From Chitinophaga sp. LS1 (lineage in GTDB: Bacteria; Bacteroidota; Bacteroidia; Chitinophagales; Chitinophagaceae): 64,000 nucleotides of DNA. Below are positions 16,454-25,964 of the stretch, one piece after another. Under the pieces are notes generated by a model. The model saw only the letters and a program-made list of their open reading frames with translations, made no database searches and was not told the DNA's origin. Made by a program: the position numbers and the translations under genes. Every line of letters starts with the position of its first letter. Positions within the stretch are counted from its first letter, which is position 1. The DNA lies in contig NZ_CP128362.1 in assembly GCF_034274695.1 (NCBI RefSeq), positions 5,954,501 to 6,018,500 of the forward strand. The letters are read 5' to 3'.

Positions 16454-18941
16454 TTGATTTTTTTATTTTTATGATCACCAGCTTGGAAGTAGGCGTATTA
16501 CTTTTATCTGCCACGCTATCCAGCGGTACGAGTGCATTTGTCTCCGGAAAGTAAGTGGCTGTGCACCTTTCAGGAATATCGTACAGGACCACTAAAAAGT
16601 TCCTCACTATTCTTTCTACACCCCCAAATTCATTGTATAAGTCCACCTTATCTCCACCTTTTATTCGATGCTTCGCCGCTTCGGCTTCGTTCATGAGTAT
16701 CACACGACGCTCCTGGTAGATACCTCTGTACCGATCGTCCAGACCATAAATAGTGGTATTGAACTGGTCGTGGCTCCGGATGGTCATCATCATAAATTCA
16801 TCGTCATTTAAGGCAGTTCGGGTCACAGGGGCCACATTAAAGTTCGCCTTCTGGTTAGTGGTATTGTATTTTCCTTCTCGGGCGCCGTTGGGCAGGTAAA
16901 ATCCACCGGGGTGCCGTACCCGTTGGTTGTAATTATCAAATCCCGGAATGACCCTTTCCAGGTCATCACGGATATAATCATAGTGACGGGTGTAGCGTGG
17001 CCAGTCGACTACAGAGCGGTCTTTTAAAGCGGCCATGGCCAGCCGGCACACGATCACGGGTTCACTGAGTAGCTGGTCAGAAATGGGCGGCAGATTGCCT
17101 TTGGACATTTGAACGACTCCCATAGAGTTTTCGCAGGTCACGAATTGTCGTTCCCCATTTACGATGTCTTTGTCACTACGGCCGAGGGTGGGTAAGATAA
17201 TGGCCTCTCTGCCATGTACCAGGTGACTTCTGTTCAGTTTTGTAGATACGTGTACGGTCAGGTTACAGTTGCGTAACGCATTGGCAGTCTGCACGGTATC
17301 GGGTGTGGCTGAAAGGAAGTTGCCACCCATGGCGAAGAATACCTTGCCTTTGCCATCGCGCATGGCGCGGATAGCGGCGACTACATCCCAGCCATGTTCC
17401 CTGGGTGGGTTGAAACCAAATACGTCCTGTATTTTATCTAACAGCGCCTTCGGCGGTCTTTCGAAAATACCGACGGTACGATCACCCTGCACATTGCTAT
17501 GACCGCGTACCGGGCAGGTGCCGGCGCCGGGTTTGCCGATGCTGCCTTTTAACAATAGCAGGTTGACGATTTCTTTGATGGTGTCAACGGCATTTTTGTG
17601 TTGGGTGAGTCCCATGGCCCAGCAGGCAATGATTTTCTTTTTATGTACTAAAGCATTGACGGCAGCTTTTATTTGTGATAAGGGTACACCGCAGTCATTG
17701 ACTAACTGATCTAAGTTTTGTTCCTGTAAATGGGCGATGTAGGCTTCGTATCCGCTGGTGTTGTTTTGAATAAATTCAGGGTCGAATACGGTGCCGGGGT
17801 GGGTTTCTTCTTCTTTTAACAGTAGCAGGTTGATGGCTTTAATTAAGGCCATATCACCATTGATCTTTACCTGCAGGAAAATATCTGTGAGGTGACTATC
17901 AATGTGGAGCATCCCTTTCACCGTTTGCGGATTCATGAATCCGAGCAGGCCGGTTTCTTTTAATGGATTCGCAGAGATAATGGTCACACCTTTTGCTTTT
18001 GCCTTTTGCAGGGCAGTGAGCATGCGGGGGTGATTGGTACCGGGATTTTGTCCTAAAATAAAAATCACCTCGGCTTCGTATAGGTCATCGAGTGTGACGG
18101 AGCCTTTGCCGATACCGACAGATTCGATGAGGGCGACACCACTGGATTCGTGGCACATGTTGGAACAATCAGGGAGGTTGTTGGTACCATATTCCCTGAC
18201 GAATAATTGATATAGAAAAGCCGCTTCATTGCTGGTACGGCCGGAGGTATAAAAGATGGCTTCATTGGGAGAGGACAACGCATTGAGATGAGTGCCGATT
18301 TTTTCGAATGCCTTGTCCCAGCTGATGGGGGTATAATGGGTGGCGCCTTCGGCGAGGTACATGGGCTGAGCCACCCGACCTTTTTTGCCGATTTCGTAGT
18401 CGGTGAGGGTGGCCAGTTCAGCTACGCTGTTTTGAGCGAAGAAGGTGGCGTCCAGGCGTTTGGTAGTAGCTTCTTCAGCGACGGCTTTGGCGCCGTTTTC
18501 ACAATATTCGGCTATCCCGGATCGCTCATCGTCGGGGTCAGGCCATGCACATCCGGGGCAGTCGAAGCCATTTTTCTGATTGAGTTTGTTTAAGGCTTTG
18601 AAACCCCTGATGGCGTCCATTTCAGCGAGAATGTGCTGCATGGCGTGGATGACTGCGGGTAGACCGGCAGCGGAGGATTGGGGTTTGCCAAGGCGGAAGT
18701 GTCCTGTGAAGGTTTCCGGGTTTTCGGCGTTGGGTGGGTTCAGTGGAAGGGAATTGGTATTAAATGAATCTGGATTCCCATTGCGGGAGCTTGCTGTGGA
18801 TGAATCCGGGTTTCCAGCGTTGGATTGTTCCCCATTGCGGGAGCTTGCTATGGATGAATCTGGATTTCCAGCGTTGGATCGTTCTTCATTGTTGGAGCCT
18901 GCTATTGATGATTCCGGGTTTTCAGCATTGGTCTTGTTCAT
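16446..18941 (-). CDS. FdhF/YdeP-family molybdopterin oxidoreductase
   Basis: 831 residues. After a low-complexity N-terminus (about 1-75) comes the YdeP-type segment GFDCPGCAWPDPDDERS (about residues 123-139), then a large molybdopterin domain and a C-terminal molydopterin-dinucleotide-binding domain (FMMMTIRSHDQFNTTIYGLDDRYRG). YdeP-type proteins resemble formate dehydrogenase H but their substrate is not settled; acid resistance has been linked to E. coli YdeP. The ATG overlaps the fdhD stop as ATGA, a coupling that supports this start and pairs the enzyme with its sulfurtransferase. The N-terminal extension consists of 54-bp DNA repeats and is probably disordered and dispensable. Confidence 0.88.
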   Translation of the reverse strand: MNKTNAENPESSIAGSNNEERSNAGNPDSSIASSRNGEQSNAGNPDSSTASSRNGNPDSFNTNSLPLNPPNAENPETFTGHFRLGKPQSSAAGLPAVIHAMQHILAEMDAIRGFKALNKLNQKNGFDCPGCAWPDPDDERSGIAEYCENGAKAVAEEATTKRLDATFFAQNSVAELATLTDYEIGKKGRVAQPMYLAEGATHYTPISWDKAFEKIGTHLNALSSPNEAIFYTSGRTSNEAAFLYQLFVREYGTNNLPDCSNMCHESSGVALIESVGIGKGSVTLDDLYEAEVIFILGQNPGTNHPRMLTALQKAKAKGVTIISANPLKETGLLGFMNPQTVKGMLHIDSHLTDIFLQVKINGDMALIKAINLLLLKEEETHPGTVFDPEFIQNNTSGYEAYIAHLQEQNLDQLVNDCGVPLSQIKAAVNALVHKKKIIACWAMGLTQHKNAVDTIKEIVNLLLLKGSIGKPGAGTCPVRGHSNVQGDRTVGIFERPPKALLDKIQDVFGFNPPREHGWDVVAAIRAMRDGKGKVFFAMGGNFLSATPDTVQTANALRNCNLTVHVSTKLNRSHLVHGREAIILPTLGRSDKDIVNGERQFVTCENSMGVVQMSKGNLPPISDQLLSEPVIVCRLAMAALKDRSVVDWPRYTRHYDYIRDDLERVIPGFDNYNQRVRHPGGFYLPNGAREGKYNTTNQKANFNVAPVTRTALNDDEFMMMTIRSHDQFNTTIYGLDDRYRGIYQERRVILMNEAEAAKHRIKGGDKVDLYNEFGGVERIVRNFLVVLYDIPERCTATYFPETNALVPLDSVADKSNTPTSKLVIIKIKKSIT
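18778..18939 (-). repeat. 54-bp tandem repeat in the N-terminus of the FdhF-like gene
   Basis: Three units start at 18778, 18832 and 18886, each 54 bases (18 codons), the third being the most diverged. They encode repeated NAGNPDSSIASSRNG-like Asn/Ser-rich peptides directly after the start codon. Confidence 0.9.
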
Positions 18942-19738
18942 AACGCAATTTTTTCCTGTCCATGATAAATATTAAAACGCCCTTCTCTTAAGAAGCCGAT
19001 CAGGGTGATATCCCATTCTTTTGCCATTTTTACAGCCATGCTGCTGGGTGCGCCTACAGCAGCTATGACGGGGATACCTGCAACGGCGGCTTTTTGAATC
19101 AATTCAAAACCGGCTCTGCCGCTGAGGAGCAATCCATATTGGCTAAAATCGAGATCTTGTTTTATGCCAATGCCAATCAATTTATCCACTGCATTGTGCC
19201 TGCCGATATCTTCTTTTATGTGCAGCAAAGTTCCCTCCGTATTGAATAAAGCAGCAGCATGTAAGCCGCCGGTATTATCAAATACTGCTTGCTGGTTACG
19301 TAATGACGCTGGCAGTTCATGCAAAATAGCGGCGGGAACCTTGATAAGGGAGGTAGTTTTGGAGACAGGCGTATAAATCGCATCCAGGTCTGTTTTACCA
19401 CAAACCCCACAACTTGCATTCGCCAGGAAATTTCGCTGTGCGGGTTGTAAAGAAGGCGTGATGCCTGGTTGTAAAGTGACGGTGGCGACGTTATTATTAT
19501 AATAAATGGTTTTTATTGCTGCGTATTGGGTAATGATTCCCTCAGTAAATAAAAAACCGGCGGCGAGTTCCTCATCTTGTCCGGGCGATCGCATGGTCAC
19601 TGTAATACTTTGCTGCTGACCATTATGCACCAGGCGTATTTCGAGGGGTTCCTCGGCTGCCAGGGCATCTTCAGTAGCAGTGACAAGTGTATCCGTTACC
19701 CTTGTAATGTGCGCGTAGGATATGGCGGGATTTGACAT
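18938..19738 (-). CDS. fdhD: FdhD formate dehydrogenase accessory sulfurtransferase
   Basis: 266 residues, normal length for FdhD. The catalytic loop SCGVCGKTDLDAI carries the CxxC pair near residues 111-114. The C-terminal nucleotide-binding part includes KEDIGRHNAVDKLIG and LLLSGRAGFELIQKAA, both family hallmarks. FdhD moves sulfur from a cysteine desulfurase to the molybdenum cofactor, a step required to activate formate-dehydrogenase-type enzymes. Its stop overlaps the ATG of the FdhF/YdeP-type gene, so the two are made together. The ATG lies just after a short divergent intergenic region. Confidence 0.95.
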   Translation of the reverse strand: MSNPAISYAHITRVTDTLVTATEDALAAEEPLEIRLVHNGQQQSITVTMRSPGQDEELAAGFLFTEGIITQYAAIKTIYYNNNVATVTLQPGITPSLQPAQRNFLANASCGVCGKTDLDAIYTPVSKTTSLIKVPAAILHELPASLRNQQAVFDNTGGLHAAALFNTEGTLLHIKEDIGRHNAVDKLIGIGIKQDLDFSQYGLLLSGRAGFELIQKAAVAGIPVIAAVGAPSSMAVKMAKEWDITLIGFLREGRFNIYHGQEKIAL

Positions 19739-19849
19739 ACTTCGAAGTTACAGAAATCTCATGGTTGGCGTGCCAGTCCCTTCGGTGTTGGTACGTTTTT
19801 TTCACTGTCATTTTGTACTTTCGGGACTCATTAATCAAAAACAATCTAT

Positions 19850-20710
19850 ATGCGTTGGCAAAACAGACGACTCAGCGATAACGTGGAAGATCGCCGCGGC
19901 GGCGGCGGTGGTGGGGGTATGAGGAATATCGGTATCGGTGGCGTTATCATCATCGTTGTACTGGCACTCATTACCAAACAAAGTCCACAGGCGTTATTAA
20001 ACAAGGTATCGCAAAGTACCGGTGGTGGTACTGAGCAAACAACTTCTCAGACTGTGACGAAAGCCAGTGATGAGGAAGCGCGTTTTGCATCAACAGTTTT
20101 GGCCAATACAGAAGATGTATGGACGGAGCTGTTCAAGGAAATGCATAAGGAATACGAAGCGCCTAAAATGGTATTGTTTTCAGATGTAGACGAGTCAGGT
20201 TGTGGTACGGCACAATCAGCGATGGGACCGTTTTATTGTCCTGCAGATGATCGGGTGTATCTGGATCTGAGCTTCTTTAATGAAATGGAGACACGGTTCA
20301 AGGTAGTGGGGGATTTTGCTAAAGCCTATGTTATTGCACATGAGGTAGGGCATCACATTCAAAACCTGCTGGGTATAAGTAGAAAGATGCAGGCAATGCG
20401 TTCACAGCTGAGTGAAAAGGAATATAATAAACTGTCAGTAAAACTGGAATTGCAAGCGGATTTTTTGGCGGGGGTGTGGGCACATCATGCGCAGAAAATG
20501 GATAATATATTGGATCCGGGAGATATTGAGGAAGCGTTGAATGCAGCAAGTGCGGTGGGTGATGATAAGTTGCAGGAAGCGGCGAATGGTAGAGTGGTAC
20601 CGGATGCGTTTACGCATGGAACTTCAGCACAGCGTATGCGGTGGTTTAAGAAAGGGTTTGATACCGGGGATATTAAAGATGGGGATACGTTTAATGCGAG
20701 TAATTTATAA
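19850..20710 (+). CDS. YpfJ-family neutral zinc metallopeptidase
   Basis: 286 residues. The N-terminus RWQNRRLSDNVEDRRG and a Gly tract are followed by one membrane anchor (IGIGGVIIIVVLALIT, about residues 27-42). The catalytic zinc motif HEVGHH lies at about 164-169, and a downstream conserved segment LELQADFLAGVWAHH supplies the third ligand region. This matches the YpfJ/neutral zinc metallopeptidase family (PF04228) in order and length. The protease domain should face the periplasm. The physiological substrate is unknown. Confidence 0.92.
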   Translation: MRWQNRRLSDNVEDRRGGGGGGGMRNIGIGGVIIIVVLALITKQSPQALLNKVSQSTGGGTEQTTSQTVTKASDEEARFASTVLANTEDVWTELFKEMHKEYEAPKMVLFSDVDESGCGTAQSAMGPFYCPADDRVYLDLSFFNEMETRFKVVGDFAKAYVIAHEVGHHIQNLLGISRKMQAMRSQLSEKEYNKLSVKLELQADFLAGVWAHHAQKMDNILDPGDIEEALNAASAVGDDKLQEAANGRVVPDAFTHGTSAQRMRWFKKGFDTGDIKDGDTFNASNL

Positions 20711-20880
20711 TTGTAATAAAGGCCTGAGGAACATTGTTATGCGGGTAATTACTGGTTGGATATAATTTAAATAGAGCCGTAGATTTTGTTATGCAAAGAA
20801 TTGCTTATTGGATATAATTTTTAATAAAACCAGAGATTTTGTTATGCTAGGAATTTCAGGTTGGATATAATTTAAAATAA
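20711..20880. repeat. Imperfect AT-rich ~60-bp repeats
   Basis: Three degenerate copies of a unit containing TTGTTATG and GGATATAATTT occur at about 20735-20770, 20788-20825 and 20838-20875. They are non-coding and lie between a protease gene and a convergent histidine kinase gene. Confidence 0.6.
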
Positions 20881-20881
20881 A

Positions 20882-20918
20882 AACCAGAGATACTTTTTAA
20901 TATAAGTAATCTCTGGTT
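20882..20918. terminator. Hairpin between convergent genes
   Basis: A 10-bp stem (20882-20891 with 20909-20918) with an A/T-rich loop lies between the metallopeptidase and histidine kinase 3' ends. It probably serves as a terminator. Confidence 0.55.
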
Positions 20919-20950
20919 AAATATAATTGACATGAAAGCCGCTGATATTT

Positions 20951-22975
20951 CTAATGTGAATAATCTCTTGTTGGCTGTAAAATAATCGTCCTACCATAGG
21001 CATTGGTTTCCTCTTCTTCCGACAACGGAAGTGTGAAGTGGAAACTGGTGCCTTTCTCTTTGTAACTTTGAAACCAGATCTCCCCATTGTTTCGTTGAAT
21101 AAAATCCTTTGATAATGGCAATCCCAGTCCACAACCTTTCTCATTTTGTGTACCAGTTGTAGAATAATAAATATTGGAGAAAACTTTGGATTGATCTTCG
21201 GAAGGAATTCCAATTCCATTATCTTTTACCATCACTTCCACCTTATCCGGCGATAGCCGGTAATCAATGACAATACTTCCGTTTTTTGGCGTAAACTTAA
21301 TAGCATTACTAATCAGGTTACGCAGCACCATGCGGATCATATCCTTATCTGCAAATACATGGATCACAGGCGGCAGGTAGTGATTTAACTGAATATTCTT
21401 TTGTCTGGCCAGGGTTTGCAGCAATTCGAACTCGTTGTTCAACAAAACCGTGATATTAAAATCATCGGGCATTACCCGAATTCCTTTCATCTGGCTATTG
21501 GCCCATTGCAAGAGGTTATCCATCATGGAAGAAGTATTTTTCATATCTCTCCACAGTTCATCTACGAACATGTTAAATTGTTCCTGCGACATCTTTTCAT
21601 CCCTCAGCAAGAACAACATTCCTTCCAGGATACCCAGTGGTGCCCGAAGATCATGAGAGATCACAGAGAAGATTTTATCCTTTACCTGGTTGCCACTTTC
21701 CAGGGCTGCATTCTGATCCAGAATGATCTGGTTTTGTTGTTGAACGCGACGATTCCGGCTGTTTAACTGGCTATACAGGTCCTTTTGTCTTTTGAACATG
21801 CGGTATAGCAATACGGTGATGGTAGCAAGTGCCATGAATAATGCAATACAAAAAATTACAAGAATCTGTTGTTGCCTGATGGTAGCCAGGTGTAGCAGCT
21901 GTTCTTTTTTCAGCAGTTCATTTTCATGTTGTTTCTTTTCTGACTCGTATTTCTCTTTGGAATTGGCGATGAAGCGGGATTTTTCGGTACTAAAGAAGTC
22001 CTCGCTCAGGGCCTGGAATTCCTTGTAGTTTTCCAGTGCCTGGGCAAAGTTCCCCCTGGCTGAGTCCAGCATGGAACGGTACCGGTAATAGATCATTTCA
22101 TTCCGGGTGTTCTGCATACTTTTATTGAGCCGGGCTGCGTTTTGCAGGTCTTCTTCAGCGGCAGTAAAATCTTTCAGGAATGTATTTGTCTGAGCCATGT
22201 TCAGGTACGACTTTACCACCCCCTGAATATTGTCTGACTCTTTATAATATTGGGAAGACATGGTGTGGTATCTAAGCGCCTCCTGATAATTTCCTTTTAC
22301 AGAGAGGATAATTCCAATATTTTCATAAGCATAGGCCAGTCCGCGGTGGTCGTTGAGGGCGAGCTTGATCCTTTCGGAAGCATAGAGAAAGTGGAGGGCG
22401 GAGTCCCATTCTTTGAGCACCATATAACTGGTCCCAATTCCGTTCAGGGTTTTACCTATTTCGGCCTTGTCATTTTCTTTCTGTTTGATAGCCAGGGCTT
22501 TCTTCTGGTAAATTAAACCTTGTCTGGGTTGTTGCTGTTCGATCAGGATATTGCCGAGATCAGCATTGAGTATCCCGGTAGCCTTGAGGTCATTCAGCTG
22601 TTCCGCCAGTTTGAGGGCTTCCAGTGTCAGGTCCATCTGTTTTTCCAGGTTGCCTTTAGCATTTTCGGCCAGGGCGAGGTTGCGGGTAGCCCACAACTTA
22701 CCAGGCAGATAGTATAGGCTATCGCTGATATAAAAAGCTTCTTTTGCGTAAGTCTCTGTCAGGGAAGGAACCTGGGTAAAGAGAAAACGGCTTAATTGAT
22801 TGAGTATGTTGACACGGGTGGTATCTTTTGTAGGATGGGCGGCCAGCACTTTTGTCAGACTATCAGTCAATTGTGATTGCGCCATACTTGCCACCGGCTT
22901 CGTAAAGAACAATGCCAGCATCAATATCAATAAGGTGTAAGGGGCAGATCTCCTTCTCTGCCAGAAAGTATTCAT
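20951..22975 (-). CDS. TPR-containing sensor histidine kinase
   Basis: 674 residues. A signal peptide (about 12-32) leads into a periplasmic region of about six TPR repeats (60-340), a coiled segment, one membrane helix (about 372-396, ILVIFCIALFMALATITVLLY), a coiled-coil linker, and a HisKA domain with phospho-His in VISHDLRAPLGIL (about residue 438). The HATPase_c domain has N-box NLISNAIKFT and G-boxes DNGIGIP and GCGLGLPLS. This is the common Bacteroidota TPR-sensor kinase layout; the signal is unknown. No response regulator gene is adjacent, so the partner is encoded elsewhere. Confidence 0.92.
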   Translation of the reverse strand: MNTFWQRRRSAPYTLLILMLALFFTKPVASMAQSQLTDSLTKVLAAHPTKDTTRVNILNQLSRFLFTQVPSLTETYAKEAFYISDSLYYLPGKLWATRNLALAENAKGNLEKQMDLTLEALKLAEQLNDLKATGILNADLGNILIEQQQPRQGLIYQKKALAIKQKENDKAEIGKTLNGIGTSYMVLKEWDSALHFLYASERIKLALNDHRGLAYAYENIGIILSVKGNYQEALRYHTMSSQYYKESDNIQGVVKSYLNMAQTNTFLKDFTAAEEDLQNAARLNKSMQNTRNEMIYYRYRSMLDSARGNFAQALENYKEFQALSEDFFSTEKSRFIANSKEKYESEKKQHENELLKKEQLLHLATIRQQQILVIFCIALFMALATITVLLYRMFKRQKDLYSQLNSRNRRVQQQNQIILDQNAALESGNQVKDKIFSVISHDLRAPLGILEGMLFLLRDEKMSQEQFNMFVDELWRDMKNTSSMMDNLLQWANSQMKGIRVMPDDFNITVLLNNEFELLQTLARQKNIQLNHYLPPVIHVFADKDMIRMVLRNLISNAIKFTPKNGSIVIDYRLSPDKVEVMVKDNGIGIPSEDQSKVFSNIYYSTTGTQNEKGCGLGLPLSKDFIQRNNGEIWFQSYKEKGTSFHFTLPLSEEEETNAYGRTIILQPTRDYSH

Positions 22976-23079
22976 TATCGGTACAAATTATTTTCTTAGG
23001 GTCACCTGAATGCTGTGCTAAAATTATAAAAAAATTGGATGCAAAGTATATTTACTGGAATCGTTGTAACTTTCCCCCC

Positions 23080-23358
23080 ATGAAACCGACAGTTACAATC
23101 GAATATTGCCCCAAATGTGGGTGGCTGATGAGAGCAGCCTGGATGGCACAGGAATTATTGACCACATTTGCAGAAGAGCTGCATGGCGTGACCCTGAGGC
23201 CCAGTGAAGTAGGCGGTAGCTTTATTATTTATGTGAATGACGAGGTGCTGATAGACCGTAAGGTGATTGGACATTTCCCTGAAATTAAAGAAGTTAAACA
23301 ACAGGTAAGAGACAAAGTCGCCCCTGAGAAAAGCCTGGGTCACTCAGATAGAAAATAA
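23080..23358 (+). CDS. SelT/SelW/SelH (Rdx)-family protein
   Basis: 92 residues. EYCPKCGWLMRAAWMAQELLTTF carries the CxxC redox motif at residues 8-11, followed by a thioredoxin-like fold ending in GGSFIIYVNDEVLIDRKVIGHFPEIKEVKQQVRD. This is the Rdx family; it has Cys rather than selenocysteine at the second position, as in most bacteria. It is presumed to be a small thiol oxidoreductase, exact role unknown. The ATG at 23080 fits homologue length; upstream in-frame extension has no conserved sequence. The next gene starts 7 bases downstream. Confidence 0.88.
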   Translation: MKPTVTIEYCPKCGWLMRAAWMAQELLTTFAEELHGVTLRPSEVGGSFIIYVNDEVLIDRKVIGHFPEIKEVKQQVRDKVAPEKSLGHSDRK

Positions 23359-23365
23359 GAATAAA

Positions 23366-24529
23366 TTGAAGACACGTTCACTCTCTTGTACGGCTGTACT
23401 ATTTTTATTGTTGTGTGGATCCCTGAAAGCGCAGGATGATAAATCCATTGTCATAAAGGATACTTCTGTAGTTCATAAAAAAAGTTTTTTTCCATTGCCT
23501 GTATTGGGATATTCTCCTGAGAAAGGGTTGGAGATTGGAGCTGCTATGCTATATTCTTTTTATACAGATAAGAAAGATCCTTTATTGCGCAACTCCACGA
23601 TTAGTTTAATTCCTGCATTGACAACCAATAGTCAGTATAAGATAGAATTAAAAACCGATTTCTGGACAGATCATAATAATTGGCATTTCAAAAGTAATAT
23701 CCGTTATCATGATTATCCATTGTACTTCTATGGTATTGGGGATACCACCCGCAAGGCTGATGGGACGCTGTTGGGAAACCAGCGATACAAGGTTTTGGTG
23801 GAAGGGGAGAAGCGGCTTAGCGGGCATTTTTATGCGGGTATGTCTTTGCAGTACCAGCATGATGCTTATGAGCAGAATGAGAGTAAAGGGATTTATCCGG
23901 GGATGGCATTGACGGATAAAGATGGGGGGTATGTGACTTTTATAGGTGCGACGGGAATTTTTGATAACCGGGATAATCAGAATTATACGCACACGGGTTC
24001 CTGGGTGCGTTTGAATGTGGCATATGCGCCGTCGTTTTTGAGTAAACAAACTTTGTGGAAGATTGACGCGCAGGCGAAGCATTTTGTGCCCATTTCCCGT
24101 AAGAGTACGCTGGGAGTGAATGGGGTATTTAATTCATTGCAGGGTAGTTCTTTGCCGTTTTATTTATTGCCTGAGATGGGGAATGATCAGATGATGAGGG
24201 CGTATTATACGGGTCGCTACAGGGATCAGAATTATCTGGCTTTCCAGGCGGAGTACCGGTATTTTCTGGATCCGAAGATTCCCATCAATATCTGGTTTTT
24301 GCATATGCAGCCTAAGTTTGCCCTGGCGGCATTTGGGGCTACAGGAGCGGTGTTTAATAACCATGATTTTGGGCTGGATCATTTTAAGCCGGCTTATGGT
24401 ATGGGGGTTAGGTGGTTCTATGATGAGGGGTCAAAGCTGACCATACGGATTGATTATGCGTGGGGAGAGAAGCGGACAGGAGAGGACAGGCAGTCGGGTT
24501 TGTATTTGTCGCTGGCAGAGGCGTTTTAG
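23366..24529 (+). CDS. BamA/TamA-family outer-membrane barrel protein (POTRA-less)
   Basis: 387 residues from a TTG start placed 7 bases after the SelW-like stop. The start is supported by the signal peptide that follows at once (TRSLSCTAVLFLLLCGSLKAQ). The mature part begins FFPLPVLGYSPEKGLEIGAAMLYSF, the opening of a surface-antigen (D15/Omp85-like) barrel. It continues with alternating strands and aromatic girdles, with no POTRA domain. Such short barrels are frequent in Bacteroidota. Its function is unknown. The late sequence FGATGAVFNNHDFGLDHFKPAYGMGVRWF fits the final barrel strands of the family. Confidence 0.8.
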   Translation: MKTRSLSCTAVLFLLLCGSLKAQDDKSIVIKDTSVVHKKSFFPLPVLGYSPEKGLEIGAAMLYSFYTDKKDPLLRNSTISLIPALTTNSQYKIELKTDFWTDHNNWHFKSNIRYHDYPLYFYGIGDTTRKADGTLLGNQRYKVLVEGEKRLSGHFYAGMSLQYQHDAYEQNESKGIYPGMALTDKDGGYVTFIGATGIFDNRDNQNYTHTGSWVRLNVAYAPSFLSKQTLWKIDAQAKHFVPISRKSTLGVNGVFNSLQGSSLPFYLLPEMGNDQMMRAYYTGRYRDQNYLAFQAEYRYFLDPKIPINIWFLHMQPKFALAAFGATGAVFNNHDFGLDHFKPAYGMGVRWFYDEGSKLTIRIDYAWGEKRTGEDRQSGLYLSLAEAF

Positions 24530-24956
24530 ATAAAAGATAAGTAGTTAATAATCAGGTTCTATTTACATAAAATAAGCTGTATATAATCAGGTCACTGGCC
24601 TTAATAACTCTTTGTACCAACCTTAATAACACTTTGTACCAACCAGCCAGGTCTTCCAAAGGGCATCAAAATCAAACATATAATCCGTAAATAACCGGGT
24701 CGCGGCTAGTATGCAATCAGGTCACGGCTATAGTACGACTTCGTCACTACTAGTATACTATAAGGTCACTAAAAGGGCACTTGTATATCCAAGGGATATT
24801 GAGGTGCCCTTTTGATGTACTATTAGTACCGTAATGATGACGAAGCTACACCCTACTCATTGGCCATACTCAGTGGCATCTCAATGTTTTTTCTTTTTCA
24901 TTTAAATTCGTTAAATTGATAGAACACGTTAGTTTTCACCCAAATGTTCCACTAAA
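24530..24956. other. 427-bp intergenic region with a large imperfect inverted repeat
   Basis: No gene is supported here. A direct repeat containing TTTGTACCAACC occurs twice near 24608-24645. A hairpin with a perfect 10-bp core stem (24771-24780 with 24804-24813) sits inside a longer imperfect inverted repeat, whose outer arms contain CTTCGTCA (about 24738) and TGACGAAG (about 24838). It may be a terminator embedded in a small non-autonomous repeat element. Confidence 0.6.
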
Positions 24957-25964
24957 ATGAAAAACTTAGCCCTGTTTACCACGTTATTTCTGACGGTAGC
25001 AAGCTCGTACACCTTACACGCGCAAGACCAGAAAATAGCAGCGCCCTCAAAGTTTTATGTTAAAGTAGCCGGTGGCTATTTCTTCAGTGTTTTTCCTGGT
25101 GAGTTTCCCAAAGTGGGTCCTTATGAGCCACATGATGAGCAGAAATCGTATAATTCTTCGACAGGAACTACAACAACAGTTTCTGAAAAGGTCCTGACCG
25201 GATCGTATGGCGCAGGCAGCAGGGGAGGACTCTCCTTCGGCTGGAATATCAATCAGTACATCGCTGTGGAAGCTGCTTTTAATTACTATCACAGTAAGAA
25301 AAACCTTATGACCCGTGAGGTAACAGTACTGGCTGGTTCGAGTACGGAATTGGGTAAGATAGAATCGCATGGATATGTTAATGCGGTTGATTTTGCACCT
25401 GCAGTCGTGATTCATCCCGGTTTTGCCAGGGTCGATCCGTATGTACGTGTTGGATTTGTAGTGCCGTTGTGGGGTGAGTTGAATATCCATACAGATGCGA
25501 GTCAGACTGGTTCTGCGGTGGTTGGCGGTACGGCGGTGGTGACCAAGACGACGATTTCACGCGATGAGCGTGTAGATCCGAATATCACCGTTGGATTTCA
25601 GGGAGCTTTCGGGATTGTATTCCCGGTAGCGGCGAAGCTGGATGTATTCATTGAAACTGAGTACAGAAATATTCCGGTGCGCAGCAAGAAAAAAGAAGTG
25701 ACTGCGTATGATGAGACAACGAATATTCTAAGTTCGACTACGGGTCAGGTAATTGCAACCCAGCATCGTGGGCTGGATGATCTGTCTACGGCAGAAAGGC
25801 ATACAGAGTATCAGTCAACGCTGGATCAGAATTCTAATACGGCGGTGAGTCAGTCCGGTGCGACGGTGACGTATAAGGACGATAGTAAGCCTTCGAATGA
25901 TTTGAAGTCTTATATTAATATTGGCGGTTTGGGTGGTAATGTTGGGTTGAGATGGCGGTTTTAG
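24957..25964 (+). CDS. Outer-membrane beta-barrel protein
   Basis: 335 residues with a clear signal peptide (KNLALFTTLFLTVASSYTLHAQ). The mature chain starts FYVKVAGGYFFSV and shows alternating strand patterns with aromatic residues, and it ends GGLGGNVGLRWRF with a terminal Phe, as expected for a BAM-inserted barrel. It resembles the OmpW/outer-membrane-protein beta-barrel (OMP_b-brl) type. Thr/Ser-rich loops are probably surface-exposed. Function unknown. It overlaps the convergent FMN reductase gene by 4 bases at the 3' end. Confidence 0.8.
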   Translation: MKNLALFTTLFLTVASSYTLHAQDQKIAAPSKFYVKVAGGYFFSVFPGEFPKVGPYEPHDEQKSYNSSTGTTTTVSEKVLTGSYGAGSRGGLSFGWNINQYIAVEAAFNYYHSKKNLMTREVTVLAGSSTELGKIESHGYVNAVDFAPAVVIHPGFARVDPYVRVGFVVPLWGELNIHTDASQTGSAVVGGTAVVTKTTISRDERVDPNITVGFQGAFGIVFPVAAKLDVFIETEYRNIPVRSKKKEVTAYDETTNILSSTTGQVIATQHRGLDDLSTAERHTEYQSTLDQNSNTAVSQSGATVTYKDDSKPSNDLKSYINIGGLGGNVGLRWRF

